DNA of 64,000 nucleotides, taken from positions 4,796,369-4,860,368 of the forward strand of contig NZ_KV917374.1 in NCBI RefSeq assembly GCF_002019645.1. The letters run 5' to 3'. Origin of the DNA: Litchfieldia alkalitelluris. GTDB taxonomy: Bacteria; Bacillota; Bacilli; Bacillales; Bacillaceae_L. The translations under genes and the position numbers were made by a program. This document shows, in pieces, positions 18,118-26,878 of the stretch (position 1 is its first letter; each line of letters starts with the position of its first letter). The notes beneath the pieces are model-generated. The model saw only the letters and a list, made by a program, of their open reading frames with translations. It was not told the DNA's origin and did not search any database.

Positions 18118-18913
18118 TTATAGAGTTATATTATTAAATTCTTCCGCCTTCATTACTTCCCCTACTGTTATCCCCTGTTCATTGAAAGAGTCTATTCTTA
18201 CATATACAGGCTGAGCTTTTATTAAGGCACTTATTGTTACCTCATTACTGCCTAAAACCATATAACTATGGTACAGTTTATCTGGTGCAAAGCCCCAAAG
18301 ACATTGTAACCAACTGCAGCTATGTCTTCCCACTCCACTGAAAAATCGAGTTCACTTTGGCGTTCTAATTTAACAGCTGCTGCTTGTTTAGGTAGTTCCC
18401 CCTCACCTTTACCAAACACTCTTAGACCAGAAATACATGCATTCTGATTATAAGGGAGTTCCTTCACCGTACACCGAATATAACGTACTTTAAGTCCATC
18501 CTCTCTTACAATTAGGTCGTGCGATAAATCGGTATCAGCATCCTCTTTATTTTCAATATTTATTCCCGTCTAGTGAACCTTCTAGTAACCATCTTGTAAC
18601 ATGTTGACGTTCATCTATATACCTTAGCATCGTTCCCTCACCCTGAAGGTTCGCTCCCTCTGGCAAAGATAGATTCATCTGATCATCTGCAAAATTAAGT
18701 TGAAATGCATGAACATTACAGATTTGCTGAAGATCCACTTCAAGCCATTCTCCACACTTATTTGAGGCTGCTTTCCACCAGGTTTGAACATTTTCATCAG
18801 TCGCCTTAAAAGCATCTTTTCCCTCAATAAATGATGAAGAAGTCATTATTCCCTTCAACTTGATGTGACGCAGTTTTAGCACTAATAATAAACTCACTTT
18901 TAAATTTTTTCAT
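18118..18913 (-). pseudogene. Chimeric remnant: GH1 N-terminus joined to GH43/discoidin C-terminus
   Basis: 18842-18913 (minus) reads MKKFKSEFIISAKTASHQVE then GNND, a diverged copy of the GH1 start at 52159 (MKKFPNGFMIGAATAAHQVE). It is followed at once by F5/8-type C (discoidin) sequence: NVQTWWKAASNKCGEWLEVD, NVHAFQLNFADDQ, RWLLEGSLDGNKY. Further frames continue with a GH43-type tail: ELPYNQNACISGLRVFG, VGYNV, WGFAPDKLYHSYMVLG, PVYVRIDSFNEQGITVGEV. At least two frameshifts (near 18305 and 18560) separate the pieces. It cannot encode an enzyme. Confidence 0.8.
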
Positions 18914-18996
18914 TGTCACACTTTCCCTTTCAGACTCGTTATGTAAGAGGAAAAAAAATGCTTTTATATTAATCCTCTCACTCTATCAAAAATTAT

Positions 18997-19022
18997 TATG
19001 GTAATTATGTATTTTTTTTGTA
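18997..19022 (+). promoter_or_regulatory. Shared motif, copy upstream of AraC gene 1
   Basis: TATGGTAATTATGTA, T-run, GTA; ends 50 nt before the AraC start at 19073. The AraC gene at 52339 has its copy at almost the same distance (46 nt). Confidence 0.65.
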
Positions 19023-19072
19023 AAATAAGTAATAGTTATTATTAGAATTATTATGAAGAAAGGAGTAAGCTG

Positions 19073-20311
19073 ATGAACTTTCATGTTGAAACCACTAAAG
19101 AAATATGTGACCTTGTATCAGAAACATTTGATTTATCGGTTATATTCATAGATCCAAATTGGAAAATAGTTCATGAAAGCTTAACCAATCGGGCTTTAAA
19201 TCCTCTTTATGTAAATAATAAACAAAGGTTTTTTAATCCATTACAATTTAACGCTACTAACCAATTTGATTATCCCGTCATTACGAAATCCGCATTTTCG
19301 GAAAAGTTTATCATATGTAGTATTTATACTAATAGATCCTTTGAAGGAACTGTGCTAGTTGGACCGTCTCTACCCAATCCAATATCAGATAAAGTTATAA
19401 GTGGATTAGTGCATGATTCACGATCATTTTTTTCTCGTAAAGAAGTCTTCGACTATTATAAATCAATTCCGATTATTGAAACGAAAAAGCTAATAAGCAT
19501 TAGTACAATAATATTTCAGATGTTTAACCATATATTTCTTTCTCCAAAGACAGTTGAAGAAAAAAATAAAATACAATTGGATCTGAGTGACAAAATAGAT
19601 AAAAATGAATTAGCCATTTCTGAAAATTTACAATCGAATCGGTTTCATGATCGAATTTTTGAAAAGACAATGTTAGAGATTGTGAAAGAAGGTAGAGTCG
19701 ATGAAATAAAAAATCTTCCACAAAAGGAAGAAGAAGAATCCAGTATTTTGTCCAAGTCAAGTTATCTTCGTTCATTTAAAAATCATATAATAACTCTCAT
19801 TACCCTAGCATCTAGAGCTTCAATCGAAGGGGGAGTACATGATGAAATTGCATTTGGTCTGCATGACCGATTTATCCTACAGGTAGAAGAATTAGATCGC
19901 CTAGATGAGATTAGACTATTAGCAAAGGAAATCCTTTATACTTTCGCTGAAAAAGTTAGAGAAGCGCAAAATGATCGTTATTCGAAAACAATTACCATTT
20001 GTAGAGATTACATTTACAGGCACCTTTACGAGGACATCACTCATGATGATATAGCAAATGAGGTTAAGCTTAGCCCTAAATATCTGTCTGCCCTCTTTAA
20101 AAAAGAAGTCGGGATAACTGTCAGTGAATATATTCAACTAACAAAAATAAATGAGGCTAAGAAACTATTAGCTAATAGTAAAACACCTATTTCTGAAATT
20201 TGCACATTGCTAAGCTTTAACGACCAAAGCTATTTTACGAAGGTTTTCAAAAAAGTGGCTGGAGTTACCCCGAAGCTTTACCGGGAAAAGCATCATCTAC
20301 TTGATTCGTAA
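19073..20311 (+). CDS. AraC family regulator, paralogue 1
   Basis: 412 aa with GAAAGGAG 9 nt before the ATG. The C-terminal ~100 residues form the AraC double helix-turn-helix (TICRDYIYRHLYEDITHDDIA..., KYLSALFKKEVGITVSEYIQ, PISEICTLLSFNDQSYFTKVFKK). The N-terminal ~280 residues are a conserved sensor region (LSVIFIDPNWKIVHESL..., VITKSAFSEKFIICSI, VLVGPSLPNP) shared with the proteins at 52339 and 61813 and not assignable by eye. It stands divergent to a GH1 remnant, whereas the 52339 paralogue stands divergent to an intact GH1. It therefore probably once controlled a glycosidase next door. Confidence 0.85.
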   Translation: MNFHVETTKEICDLVSETFDLSVIFIDPNWKIVHESLTNRALNPLYVNNKQRFFNPLQFNATNQFDYPVITKSAFSEKFIICSIYTNRSFEGTVLVGPSLPNPISDKVISGLVHDSRSFFSRKEVFDYYKSIPIIETKKLISISTIIFQMFNHIFLSPKTVEEKNKIQLDLSDKIDKNELAISENLQSNRFHDRIFEKTMLEIVKEGRVDEIKNLPQKEEEESSILSKSSYLRSFKNHIITLITLASRASIEGGVHDEIAFGLHDRFILQVEELDRLDEIRLLAKEILYTFAEKVREAQNDRYSKTITICRDYIYRHLYEDITHDDIANEVKLSPKYLSALFKKEVGITVSEYIQLTKINEAKKLLANSKTPISEICTLLSFNDQSYFTKVFKKVAGVTPKLYREKHHLLDS

Positions 20312-20328
20312 GCTTAATTATTAGGTAT

Positions 20329-20371
20329 AAAAGGCCTTTGATACAACGCATCAAAGGCCTTTTACTTTTTT
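20329..20371 (+). terminator. Terminator after AraC gene 1
   Basis: AAAAGGCCTTTGAT (20329-20342) pairs with ATCAAAGGCCTTTT (20350-20363), followed by a T-run. Confidence 0.9.
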
Positions 20372-20588
20372 TAACAATTACACGAACACGTCCAATGTTT
20401 TGAACCTGGGTGAAAATATCATTAACATCACCTCGACGATTTAATTAGGCACGCAATACCGGAAAATATGTGCCTGAACGAGTAAAAGTATGATCTGCTT
20501 TTACAAAGGCAACATGATCATCAAAGGTGTTGATACATTCGCTTGACTAAACGCTTCGGTTTCGCCCTCAAAATTCCATTCTACCTTA
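20364..20588 (-). pseudogene. C-terminal remnant of a secreted PKD-like-domain protein
   Basis: Minus-strand frames read VEWNFEGETEAFSQANV, TFDDHVAFVKADHT, FTRSGTYFPVLRA and RRGDVNDIFTQVQNIGRVRV. These are the strands of a PKD-like β-sandwich (E.DFEG, HTF..PGTYFPVLR) as found at the end of some secreted hydrolases. A frameshift and a stop after PVLRA break it, and nothing of the catalytic part is present. It runs into the AraC terminator. Confidence 0.6.
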
Positions 20589-20695
20589 ATTAATCACCGG
20601 CATTCTAAACGCTCCTGTAGATAAGGTAGAATACTACTTTATAAAAAGGCACATCAACCAAGTCAATGTACCCATAAGTGATCAATTTATTTAAA

Positions 20696-21454
20696 TTAAA
20701 AAGCTGTCCAACCAGCATCACCAGTAATAACTGTACCATTCACAAAACTTGATTCATCAGAAGCAAGGAAAAGAGCAATATTTGCAATTTCTTCTGGTTT
20801 ACCTACGCGTGGATTGATCCCAAGTCCTGGTCGTATGCGTCCCATCCCGAAATGATTTACATTTGTCAATGTAGCATTAATGTTCGTTTCAACACCACCT
20901 GGTGCAATCGCATTACAGCGAATTCCATTGTTTGCATACATATAACCTGTATTTTTAGTGAATCCAACCACTGCATGTTTAGAAGCTGTATAGGCAGCCC
21001 CTGCTCTTGCCCCTTGAATTCCTCCAGCAGAGGCTATGTTAATGATGACTCCACTTTCTTTCTCTAAAAAGATTGATAATGCTTTTCGTGTAGATCGCAT
21101 AACACTTGTTGTATTAATTGCAAATACCTTTTCCCATAGTTCATCTTCCATATCTCCAGCAGGTACAAAATTATCCATGATACCAGCATTATTTACTAAA
21201 ATATCTAGTGTTCCATATGTATTTACAGCTGCATCAATTAATTGTTGAATATCGTCTTCTTTCGCTACATTTGCCATTACAGCAAATGCTTCTCCACCTT
21301 TAGAAACAATTTCATCTACGGTTAATTCAGCTGCTTCCATATTAATATCAGAAACTACCACCTTTGCCCCTTCTTTTGCATACGTAATTGCTATCGCTTT
21401 ACCCATTCCAGAAGCTGCCCCTGTTACTACTGCTACCTTATTTTTAAGTCTCAT
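20696..21454 (-). CDS. Short-chain dehydrogenase/reductase
   Basis: 252 aa, classical SDR. The cofactor loop is TGAASGMGKAIA (residues ~12-23), NNAG at ~88, catalytic Ser in INIASAGG, and Tyr/Lys in YTASK (about residues 155-159). The Asp after β2 (VVVSDIN) suggests NAD(H) preference. It ends GTVITGDAGWTAF. Cytoplasmic oxidation/reduction of an alcohol/ketone; substrate unknown. Divergent from a TetR regulator across a 203-bp gap, the standard sign of local control. A remnant of a very similar C-terminus occurs at 40669. Confidence 0.88.
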   Translation of the reverse strand: MRLKNKVAVVTGAASGMGKAIAITYAKEGAKVVVSDINMEAAELTVDEIVSKGGEAFAVMANVAKEDDIQQLIDAAVNTYGTLDILVNNAGIMDNFVPAGDMEDELWEKVFAINTTSVMRSTRKALSIFLEKESGVIINIASAGGIQGARAGAAYTASKHAVVGFTKNTGYMYANNGIRCNAIAPGGVETNINATLTNVNHFGMGRIRPGLGINPRVGKPEEIANIALFLASDESSFVNGTVITGDAGWTAF

Positions 21455-21657
21455 TTTTTTCCCCCTCCACTATCATTTGAAGACGCTATCAGTTTTCAGT
21501 TCTTTCAAACAGATGTTGATTATTTTCAACCTATGTATAGTATAATTAATTACATTATGCTCGTTCAATAAGCAAAAACAGTTCAAAATGTTCATTAGTA
21601 AACAATAAAACTAGCATTTGTTTTATAAGTGAAATTATTGCACATTGGAGGCACTCT

Positions 21658-22245
21658 ATGTCTAATAAAAATATTCATACAGATCGAAGAATCCTCAAAT
21701 CCAAGAAAGCTCTAAAAGAAGCGATTATTCTATTAATGCACGAAAAAGATTTTAAGGAAATTACCGTTAAAGATATGGTAGAGGCTGCTAATTTAAACCG
21801 AGGTACTTTCTACAAACATTATCAATACAAAGAGGATGTTCTTGAAGATATTATCGATGAAGTATTAACAGACTTAATTCAGTCATATCGTGAACCATAT
21901 AAAGATCTAGATACATTTGATGTTAACAAGTTAACCACTAATTCAATTAAAATCTTTGAACATGTACATAAATACTCCGAATTTTATAAGCTGATTGTAA
22001 GTTCAAGTGTATTAACCTCTTTTCAGCACAAAATCACTCATGTTCTAAAAAAACTGGCCATTCAAGAACTCCCTGGGCGCTTTCCTCATCCAACTATTAA
22101 TAGGGAATTAATCGCAAGTTATCACTCCTATGCAATGTTAGGTCTGATTTTAGAACTCATAAATGATGGCTTTAAATATAGTTCTAGCTATATGGCTGAA
22201 CAATTACTCGCCATTGTTAAAGGAAACGCAAGTATATCTAAATAA
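21658..22245 (+). CDS. TetR family regulator
   Basis: 195 aa. N-terminal TetR helix-turn-helix: RRILKSKKALKEAIILLM, ITVKDMVEAANLNRGTFYKHYQ (recognition helix LNRGTFYKHY, residues ~47-56), then a C-terminal ligand domain of the TetR_C type (YKLIVSS...YHSYAMLGLILELINDGF). GGAGG about 7 nt upstream of the ATG. Probably represses the divergent SDR; the shared spacer contains AGTTCAAAATGTTCA near 21582, a possible half-palindromic operator. Confidence 0.85.
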   Translation: MSNKNIHTDRRILKSKKALKEAIILLMHEKDFKEITVKDMVEAANLNRGTFYKHYQYKEDVLEDIIDEVLTDLIQSYREPYKDLDTFDVNKLTTNSIKIFEHVHKYSEFYKLIVSSSVLTSFQHKITHVLKKLAIQELPGRFPHPTINRELIASYHSYAMLGLILELINDGFKYSSSYMAEQLLAIVKGNASISK

Positions 22246-22366
22246 AATAAAAAAAGACCACGTTTGTGATCTTTAACAGTAATTGAGCCTTTTTTCTATT
22301 TAATAGCAGGAATAATATTCGCTTTATTTCTGCTTTATCTTGATATAGTATTTGTTACCTAAATTC

Positions 22367-24799
22367 TTAACCAACGACTTCTGACTTGGGATTGCGACTT
22401 TTTAGCAGCTTCCTTCTTTCCCTTAGGAAATGGCTAAAACCCTTAAAAAAGTGACCATTTGCAATCATTAATATCCCATCCACCATAGGCATATTCACCA
22501 CGCCACCAGTCATTCTTGCAATGCCTCTGAAAGGTAGATGATAAATAGACATCATGATAAGGTTAGCAGCGTCCCGCCTACCCACCTTTCTCAAGTACCA
22601 ATGCGCAAAGACAATTAAATAATAGCCAATTCTAGCTAATCCACCCTTTGCATACTGACATTGTGCAATAATATCGTTGTAACCTAATGGCTTTGAACGA
22701 TCCCATGTAGAAACCGGTACTTTTCGTCCTAGAAGCGTTTCAAATTCTTCTTCACTTATTTTATTCGTTTTGCCCGTGTAATACGTAGGAAGCTTTTCTT
22801 TCTCATAAGGAATCGGTGCCCCCGTACCTTCTTTATAAAGGGTACCTAATAACCTAATATCTGCACTCGATGAACCAATCATAATGCTATATTCTGCTGC
22901 TTCGATTTCCCACTGATTAGTTTGAACATTAAAGTAGCGAAATGTCTTTTCATCAAAAGGGATTGTGACCATTTTAGACTCTCCTGCATTGATAAAGATT
23001 TTTTCAAACCCTTTTAATTCCTTTTTTGGCCTAAAAATATCTTTAGAATGACACCCAATATATAATTGAACAATCTCCATCCCAGCAGTATCGCCAGTAT
23101 TTGTTACTCTAAATGAAACGCTATTTTTGTTAATTTGAAGATCAGAATACTCAAATGTTGTATAACTAAGTCCATACCCAAATGGGAAAAGAACATTTAC
23201 ATCTGCTGTATCATAGTATCGGTACCCAATAAATAATCCCTCTCGATATTCAACACTTGCTTCATTACCTGGAAAATGGTGAAATGATGGTGAATCCTCA
23301 TAACGAAGTGGATAAGTTTCTGCAAGTTTACCTGATGGATTCACATCACCTGACATAACCCTAAGAATAGCCCTCGCTCCTGCTTGTCCACCTAAATAAC
23401 CATGTAACAAGCCTCGCACTTTACTAATCCAAGGCATTTCAACTGCAGAGCCACAAGATAGAATCACAATAATATTCTGATTCACTTCATGTAAAGCGTC
23501 TAATAATTCTATTTGGTTCTCGGGGATTTTCATACTATGCCTGTCTAGTCCTTCTGCCTCCGTAGCCTCATCTAGACCTAGATATAATAGAATAACATCC
23601 GCTTTTTTTGCTAGTTCACAAGCTTCATCAATTTTTTTCTGATTTTTCTTTCCATATCGTTCAAAACCAGGTTCAAATCCGATGCTAACTATACCTGATT
23701 CTTCAAAACAATCCATGGTATGATCTAAAATGGTCGGATTTACTATGGATGAACCAGCGCCCTGATAACGAGCATCTTTTGCAAAATCTCCGATTACTGC
23801 AACCTTTTTTCCAAATTTAAGAGGTAAAATGTTTCCTTCATTTTTAAGTAGTACAATAGATTCTTCCGCAACTTTCTGTGATACACGGTGATGTCTTTCT
23901 ACATCAAATTCAACATGAGGACGTCGAAAAGGCTTCTCTGTTGTAAAAATAAGATCAAGTAATCGATCTACACACTCATCTAAAACCTCTTCATTGATTC
24001 TTCCAGATTTAATTGCTTCTACAATTTCCTGATCAGTTTCTCCTCCTGTTGTCGGCATCTCTAACTCATTACCAGCGAGTAGGCCTGCTAGACGATCATT
24101 AGTTCCTCCCCAATCAGTAATCACTACTCCTTTATAACCCCATTCACCGCGGAGAATCTCGTTCATCAAATGTTGGTTTTCGTTAGTGTAGGTCCCATTT
24201 AGCCTATTATAGGAAGACATTATTGATTTGGTCTTACCTTCCTTAACAGCAATTTCAAAAGCAGTAAGATAGATTTCCCGAAGCGTTCTTTCATCAACAA
24301 TTGTATCAATGGACATCCGTCTTTCCTCTTGGTTGTTAGCAGCAAAATGCTTTACACAAGCCGCTACTCCATATGACTGGATACCTCTTATATAACTTGC
24401 AGCCATCTTACCAGCAAGATATGGATCTTCACTAAAATACTCAAAATTTCTACCACATAAAGGGTTTCTCTTCATATTAACGCCAGGCCCTAGCAGAACA
24501 TTAACCTTTTGTGCAATGGCTTCTTCTCCAAGATACTCTCCAACTTTTTCACCCAGCTCAGTGTTCCAACTATTTGCAACAGTTGCGGCTGTTGGATAGC
24601 AAGTGGCTGGTCTCCCAGCATTTAGGCCCAGTTTGTCTGCAGCAACTGCTTGTTTTCTAATTCCATGCGGTCCATCAGCAAGAAATATACTATTAATACC
24701 AAGACGTTCGATATCCTGAGTTTGCCAAAAATCTTTTCCTGACATTAAAGATGCTTTCTCTTCTAACGTCATTTCTGCAATTAACTCTTTGTATTTCAT
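22367..24799 (-). CDS. GH3 β-glucosidase-like enzyme (paralogue A)
   Basis: 810 aa from [20 protein letters not shown], chosen because AGAGGAAT precedes this ATG (an upstream frame to 24889 is not family-like). TIM-barrel domain first: [12 protein letters not shown] and nucleophile Asp in VVITDWGG (residue ~229). Then the α/β sandwich with acid/base region EATEAEGLDR (Glu ~416), the FnIII-like domain, and a ~140-aa tail (LGRKVPVSTWDRSKPLGYND..., NMPMVDGILMIANGHFFKG). No signal peptide, so cytoplasmic. It closely resembles the GH3 at 32264. The IS1182 element sits directly upstream, and a cre-like site is at 24957. Confidence 0.92.
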   Translation of the reverse strand: MKYKELIAEMTLEEKASLMSGKDFWQTQDIERLGINSIFLADGPHGIRKQAVAADKLGLNAGRPATCYPTAATVANSWNTELGEKVGEYLGEEAIAQKVNVLLGPGVNMKRNPLCGRNFEYFSEDPYLAGKMAASYIRGIQSYGVAACVKHFAANNQEERRMSIDTIVDERTLREIYLTAFEIAVKEGKTKSIMSSYNRLNGTYTNENQHLMNEILRGEWGYKGVVITDWGGTNDRLAGLLAGNELEMPTTGGETDQEIVEAIKSGRINEEVLDECVDRLLDLIFTTEKPFRRPHVEFDVERHHRVSQKVAEESIVLLKNEGNILPLKFGKKVAVIGDFAKDARYQGAGSSIVNPTILDHTMDCFEESGIVSIGFEPGFERYGKKNQKKIDEACELAKKADVILLYLGLDEATEAEGLDRHSMKIPENQIELLDALHEVNQNIIVILSCGSAVEMPWISKVRGLLHGYLGGQAGARAILRVMSGDVNPSGKLAETYPLRYEDSPSFHHFPGNEASVEYREGLFIGYRYYDTADVNVLFPFGYGLSYTTFEYSDLQINKNSVSFRVTNTGDTAGMEIVQLYIGCHSKDIFRPKKELKGFEKIFINAGESKMVTIPFDEKTFRYFNVQTNQWEIEAAEYSIMIGSSSADIRLLGTLYKEGTGAPIPYEKEKLPTYYTGKTNKISEEEFETLLGRKVPVSTWDRSKPLGYNDIIAQCQYAKGGLARIGYYLIVFAHWYLRKVGRRDAANLIMMSIYHLPFRGIARMTGGVVNMPMVDGILMIANGHFFKGFSHFLRERRKLLKSRNPKSEVVG

Positions 24800-24956
24800 C
24801 TCTATTCCTCTTTTGTATTTCTGGCAATCCCCAAACAGAGGTACCGCAAATACCTTTTTTTTAATATTGTGTTTTTCTAGATAAATCACACTATAAAATA
24901 TTCTACTATAGAATCTATAGATTTTCTAATACTTCTTACTATGTTATATTATGAAA

Positions 24957-24970
24957 TACAAACGCTTTCA
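24957..24970 (-). promoter_or_regulatory. cre-like site upstream of GH3 A
   Basis: Minus strand TGAAAGCGTTTGTA matches 12 of 14 positions of TGWAANCGNTNWCA, the CcpA operator. It lies ~160 bp before the GH3 start. Confidence 0.45.
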
Positions 24971-25104
24971 GAACATATGAAGGTCTTTACTCTTCATATT
25001 AAATTGAGACTGGGACAAATAGTCTCTATAAAGTGAAAAAAAGTGAAATCGCGTCGTCGATTTAACTTTTTTCACTTTATTTTAGACGTTTATTATGCAA
25101 GAGC

Positions 25105-26673
25105 TTACGCTCTTGCCAAATATTTTCGTATATTCACTGCCATTAAAGCAAGACCTGTTTCGTTATCGACTTTTGATTTCCCACGAACCGAAAATCGTGT
25201 GAAACCTAAATTAGCCTTCAAGAATCCAAAAACTGGCTCCACGTCTGTTTTTCGTTGACGGTAAATCGTTGCCGTTTCTTCTTCTGAAAGCTTCGTTTTC
25301 ACATATTCTTTTTGTTGTTCCCATTGCTCATTGATCATGAGCTTACGATTTGTACCTTCTTCCGCTTTCGTACATAACGATCTTACCGGACAGCCTGTAC
25401 AGTCTTCGCATTCATACATTTTGAATTGGCGTTGGAATCCTGTTTTATCCGTACGTTTTGAATGGTACCGGAACGTTACCTTTTGTTCATTCGGACAAGT
25501 AAACGAATCACTTTCTTCATCGTATGCCCAGTTACTTGTTTTGAACGGGTCTTTTTGGTGTTTTTTCTTTTGTTCGTTTAAGTAGTGATTATACGTTATG
25601 AGTGGTATGCGTTTGCGTTTTGTCAGAATATCATCGTAATTTTGTTCGCTTCCATAACCGGCATCTGCAACAATATATTTAGGTAACGAAAAGAACTCCT
25701 TTTCAATTCGATCAAGGAATGGGATTAGTGTTTTGGTATCCGTTGGGTTTGGAAATACATCGTAAGCCAGTGTGAATTGTCCTTCTGTTGCAATTTGAAC
25801 AGTGTAGCCAGCCTTTAGTTGTCCATTTTGCATATAGTCATCCTTCATTCGCATGAAGGTTGCTTCGCGGTCTGTTTTCGAGTAGCTATTGCGTGTGCCC
25901 AGTATATCAAAATCCTTTTCATACTTCTGTTTACGCGTGATCCAATCGTATATTTGTTTTACCATTTGTTTTGGTGACTTTCGTTCACTTCTTAGCTGTT
26001 TACGCTCCATTACATCGTCAGATGTTTCAATCTTTTGTGTATATCCATCAACAACTTCATCTAATTTTTCAGCGATTTGAGTTAACTCCTCAATGGACAG
26101 CTGCTCGTCATTTTCTTTTTGTATTTCAGGAATGATCTCATTTTCAAGCAGTTCATTATAAAACTGATTCGACTTTTCTACGAGACTTGAATGAAACTTT
26201 TCAATGGCCTTTTTCCATACAAACGTGAATTTATTGGCATTGGCTTCGATTTTGGTGCCATCAATAAAAATCGCTTCTTGATCAATGAGTTTCTCCTGTA
26301 CTAATTGGCATCGAAACTGCACGAAACACTGACGTATTAATTCCTTCATTTCGGAATTGACACGGAAACGGTTTATTGTGCGATAACATGGCGTATAACC
26401 TTGTGCAAGCCACATCATACGGATACTATCGCCCAAAAGTCCTGCTATTTTTCGACCAGAGAAAGTTGATTGCGTATAACCACATAAAATAATTTTCAGC
26501 ATCATACGTGGGTGATAAGGTGGACAACCGGTATGACGAGTAAATGAATCGAAGGCTTTTTGCGGTATACTTTCGACTAAATGGTGGATAGGAAAGGCAA
26601 TATCATTATCTTGTAATTTCATTTCTAAATCTAAAGGCAAAACCATTTGATTCATGTTATAATTTTTAAACAT
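25105..26673 (-). CDS. IS1182 family transposase
   Basis: 522 aa. N-terminal DUF772-like block (HPRMMLKIILCGYTQSTFSGRKIAGLL), first catalytic Asp in IFIDGTKIEANANK, second in YIVADAGYGSEQNYD, a Cys-rich patch (CEDCTGCPVRSLC) and the C-terminal Glu region DVEPVFGFLKANLGFTRF. Complete and uninterrupted, so the element may still be active. Confidence 0.93.
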   Translation of the reverse strand: MFKNYNMNQMVLPLDLEMKLQDNDIAFPIHHLVESIPQKAFDSFTRHTGCPPYHPRMMLKIILCGYTQSTFSGRKIAGLLGDSIRMMWLAQGYTPCYRTINRFRVNSEMKELIRQCFVQFRCQLVQEKLIDQEAIFIDGTKIEANANKFTFVWKKAIEKFHSSLVEKSNQFYNELLENEIIPEIQKENDEQLSIEELTQIAEKLDEVVDGYTQKIETSDDVMERKQLRSERKSPKQMVKQIYDWITRKQKYEKDFDILGTRNSYSKTDREATFMRMKDDYMQNGQLKAGYTVQIATEGQFTLAYDVFPNPTDTKTLIPFLDRIEKEFFSLPKYIVADAGYGSEQNYDDILTKRKRIPLITYNHYLNEQKKKHQKDPFKTSNWAYDEESDSFTCPNEQKVTFRYHSKRTDKTGFQRQFKMYECEDCTGCPVRSLCTKAEEGTNRKLMINEQWEQQKEYVKTKLSEEETATIYRQRKTDVEPVFGFLKANLGFTRFSVRGKSKVDNETGLALMAVNIRKYLARA

Positions 26674-26755
26674 AAGGATCCTTCTTTCAGATAGAATTTG
26701 GTGTGGTAACTTTATTTTATCAGAAGTGGTCCTTATTTTTTACTCCAAAATAATC

Positions 26756-26797
26756 AAAGCCGATGAAATTTTACTCTCGTAAAATTTCATCGGCTTT
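26756..26797. terminator. Hairpin in right end of IS1182 element
   Basis: AAAGCCGATGAAATTTTAC pairs with GTAAAATTTCATCGGCTTT, flanked by T-runs. It would stop transcription entering the element. Confidence 0.75.
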
Positions 26798-26878
26798 TTC
26801 ATTTCAGAGATGGGTTTTGTCCCAGCCTCAAACTTTTTTTAAAAAACAAGCCTAGCAAATTTTAGATAAATGGATTTA

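Larger units (their letters stand above)
25004..26831 (-). mobile_element. IS1182-type insertion sequence
   Basis: Bounded by 16-bp terminal inverted repeats that match at 15 of 16 positions: TTGAGACTGGGACAAA (25004-25019) and, reversed, TTGAGGCTGGGACAAA (26816-26831). It contains one transposase gene and a terminator-like hairpin inside the right end. I could not identify a target-site duplication. It lies between two GH3 genes and separates the GH3 at 22367 from whatever once lay upstream. Confidence 0.9.

Noticed and set aside
25001-26840. Target-site duplication around IS1182
   Set aside because: Flanks (…ATATTAAA and ACTTTTTT…) do not match convincingly.
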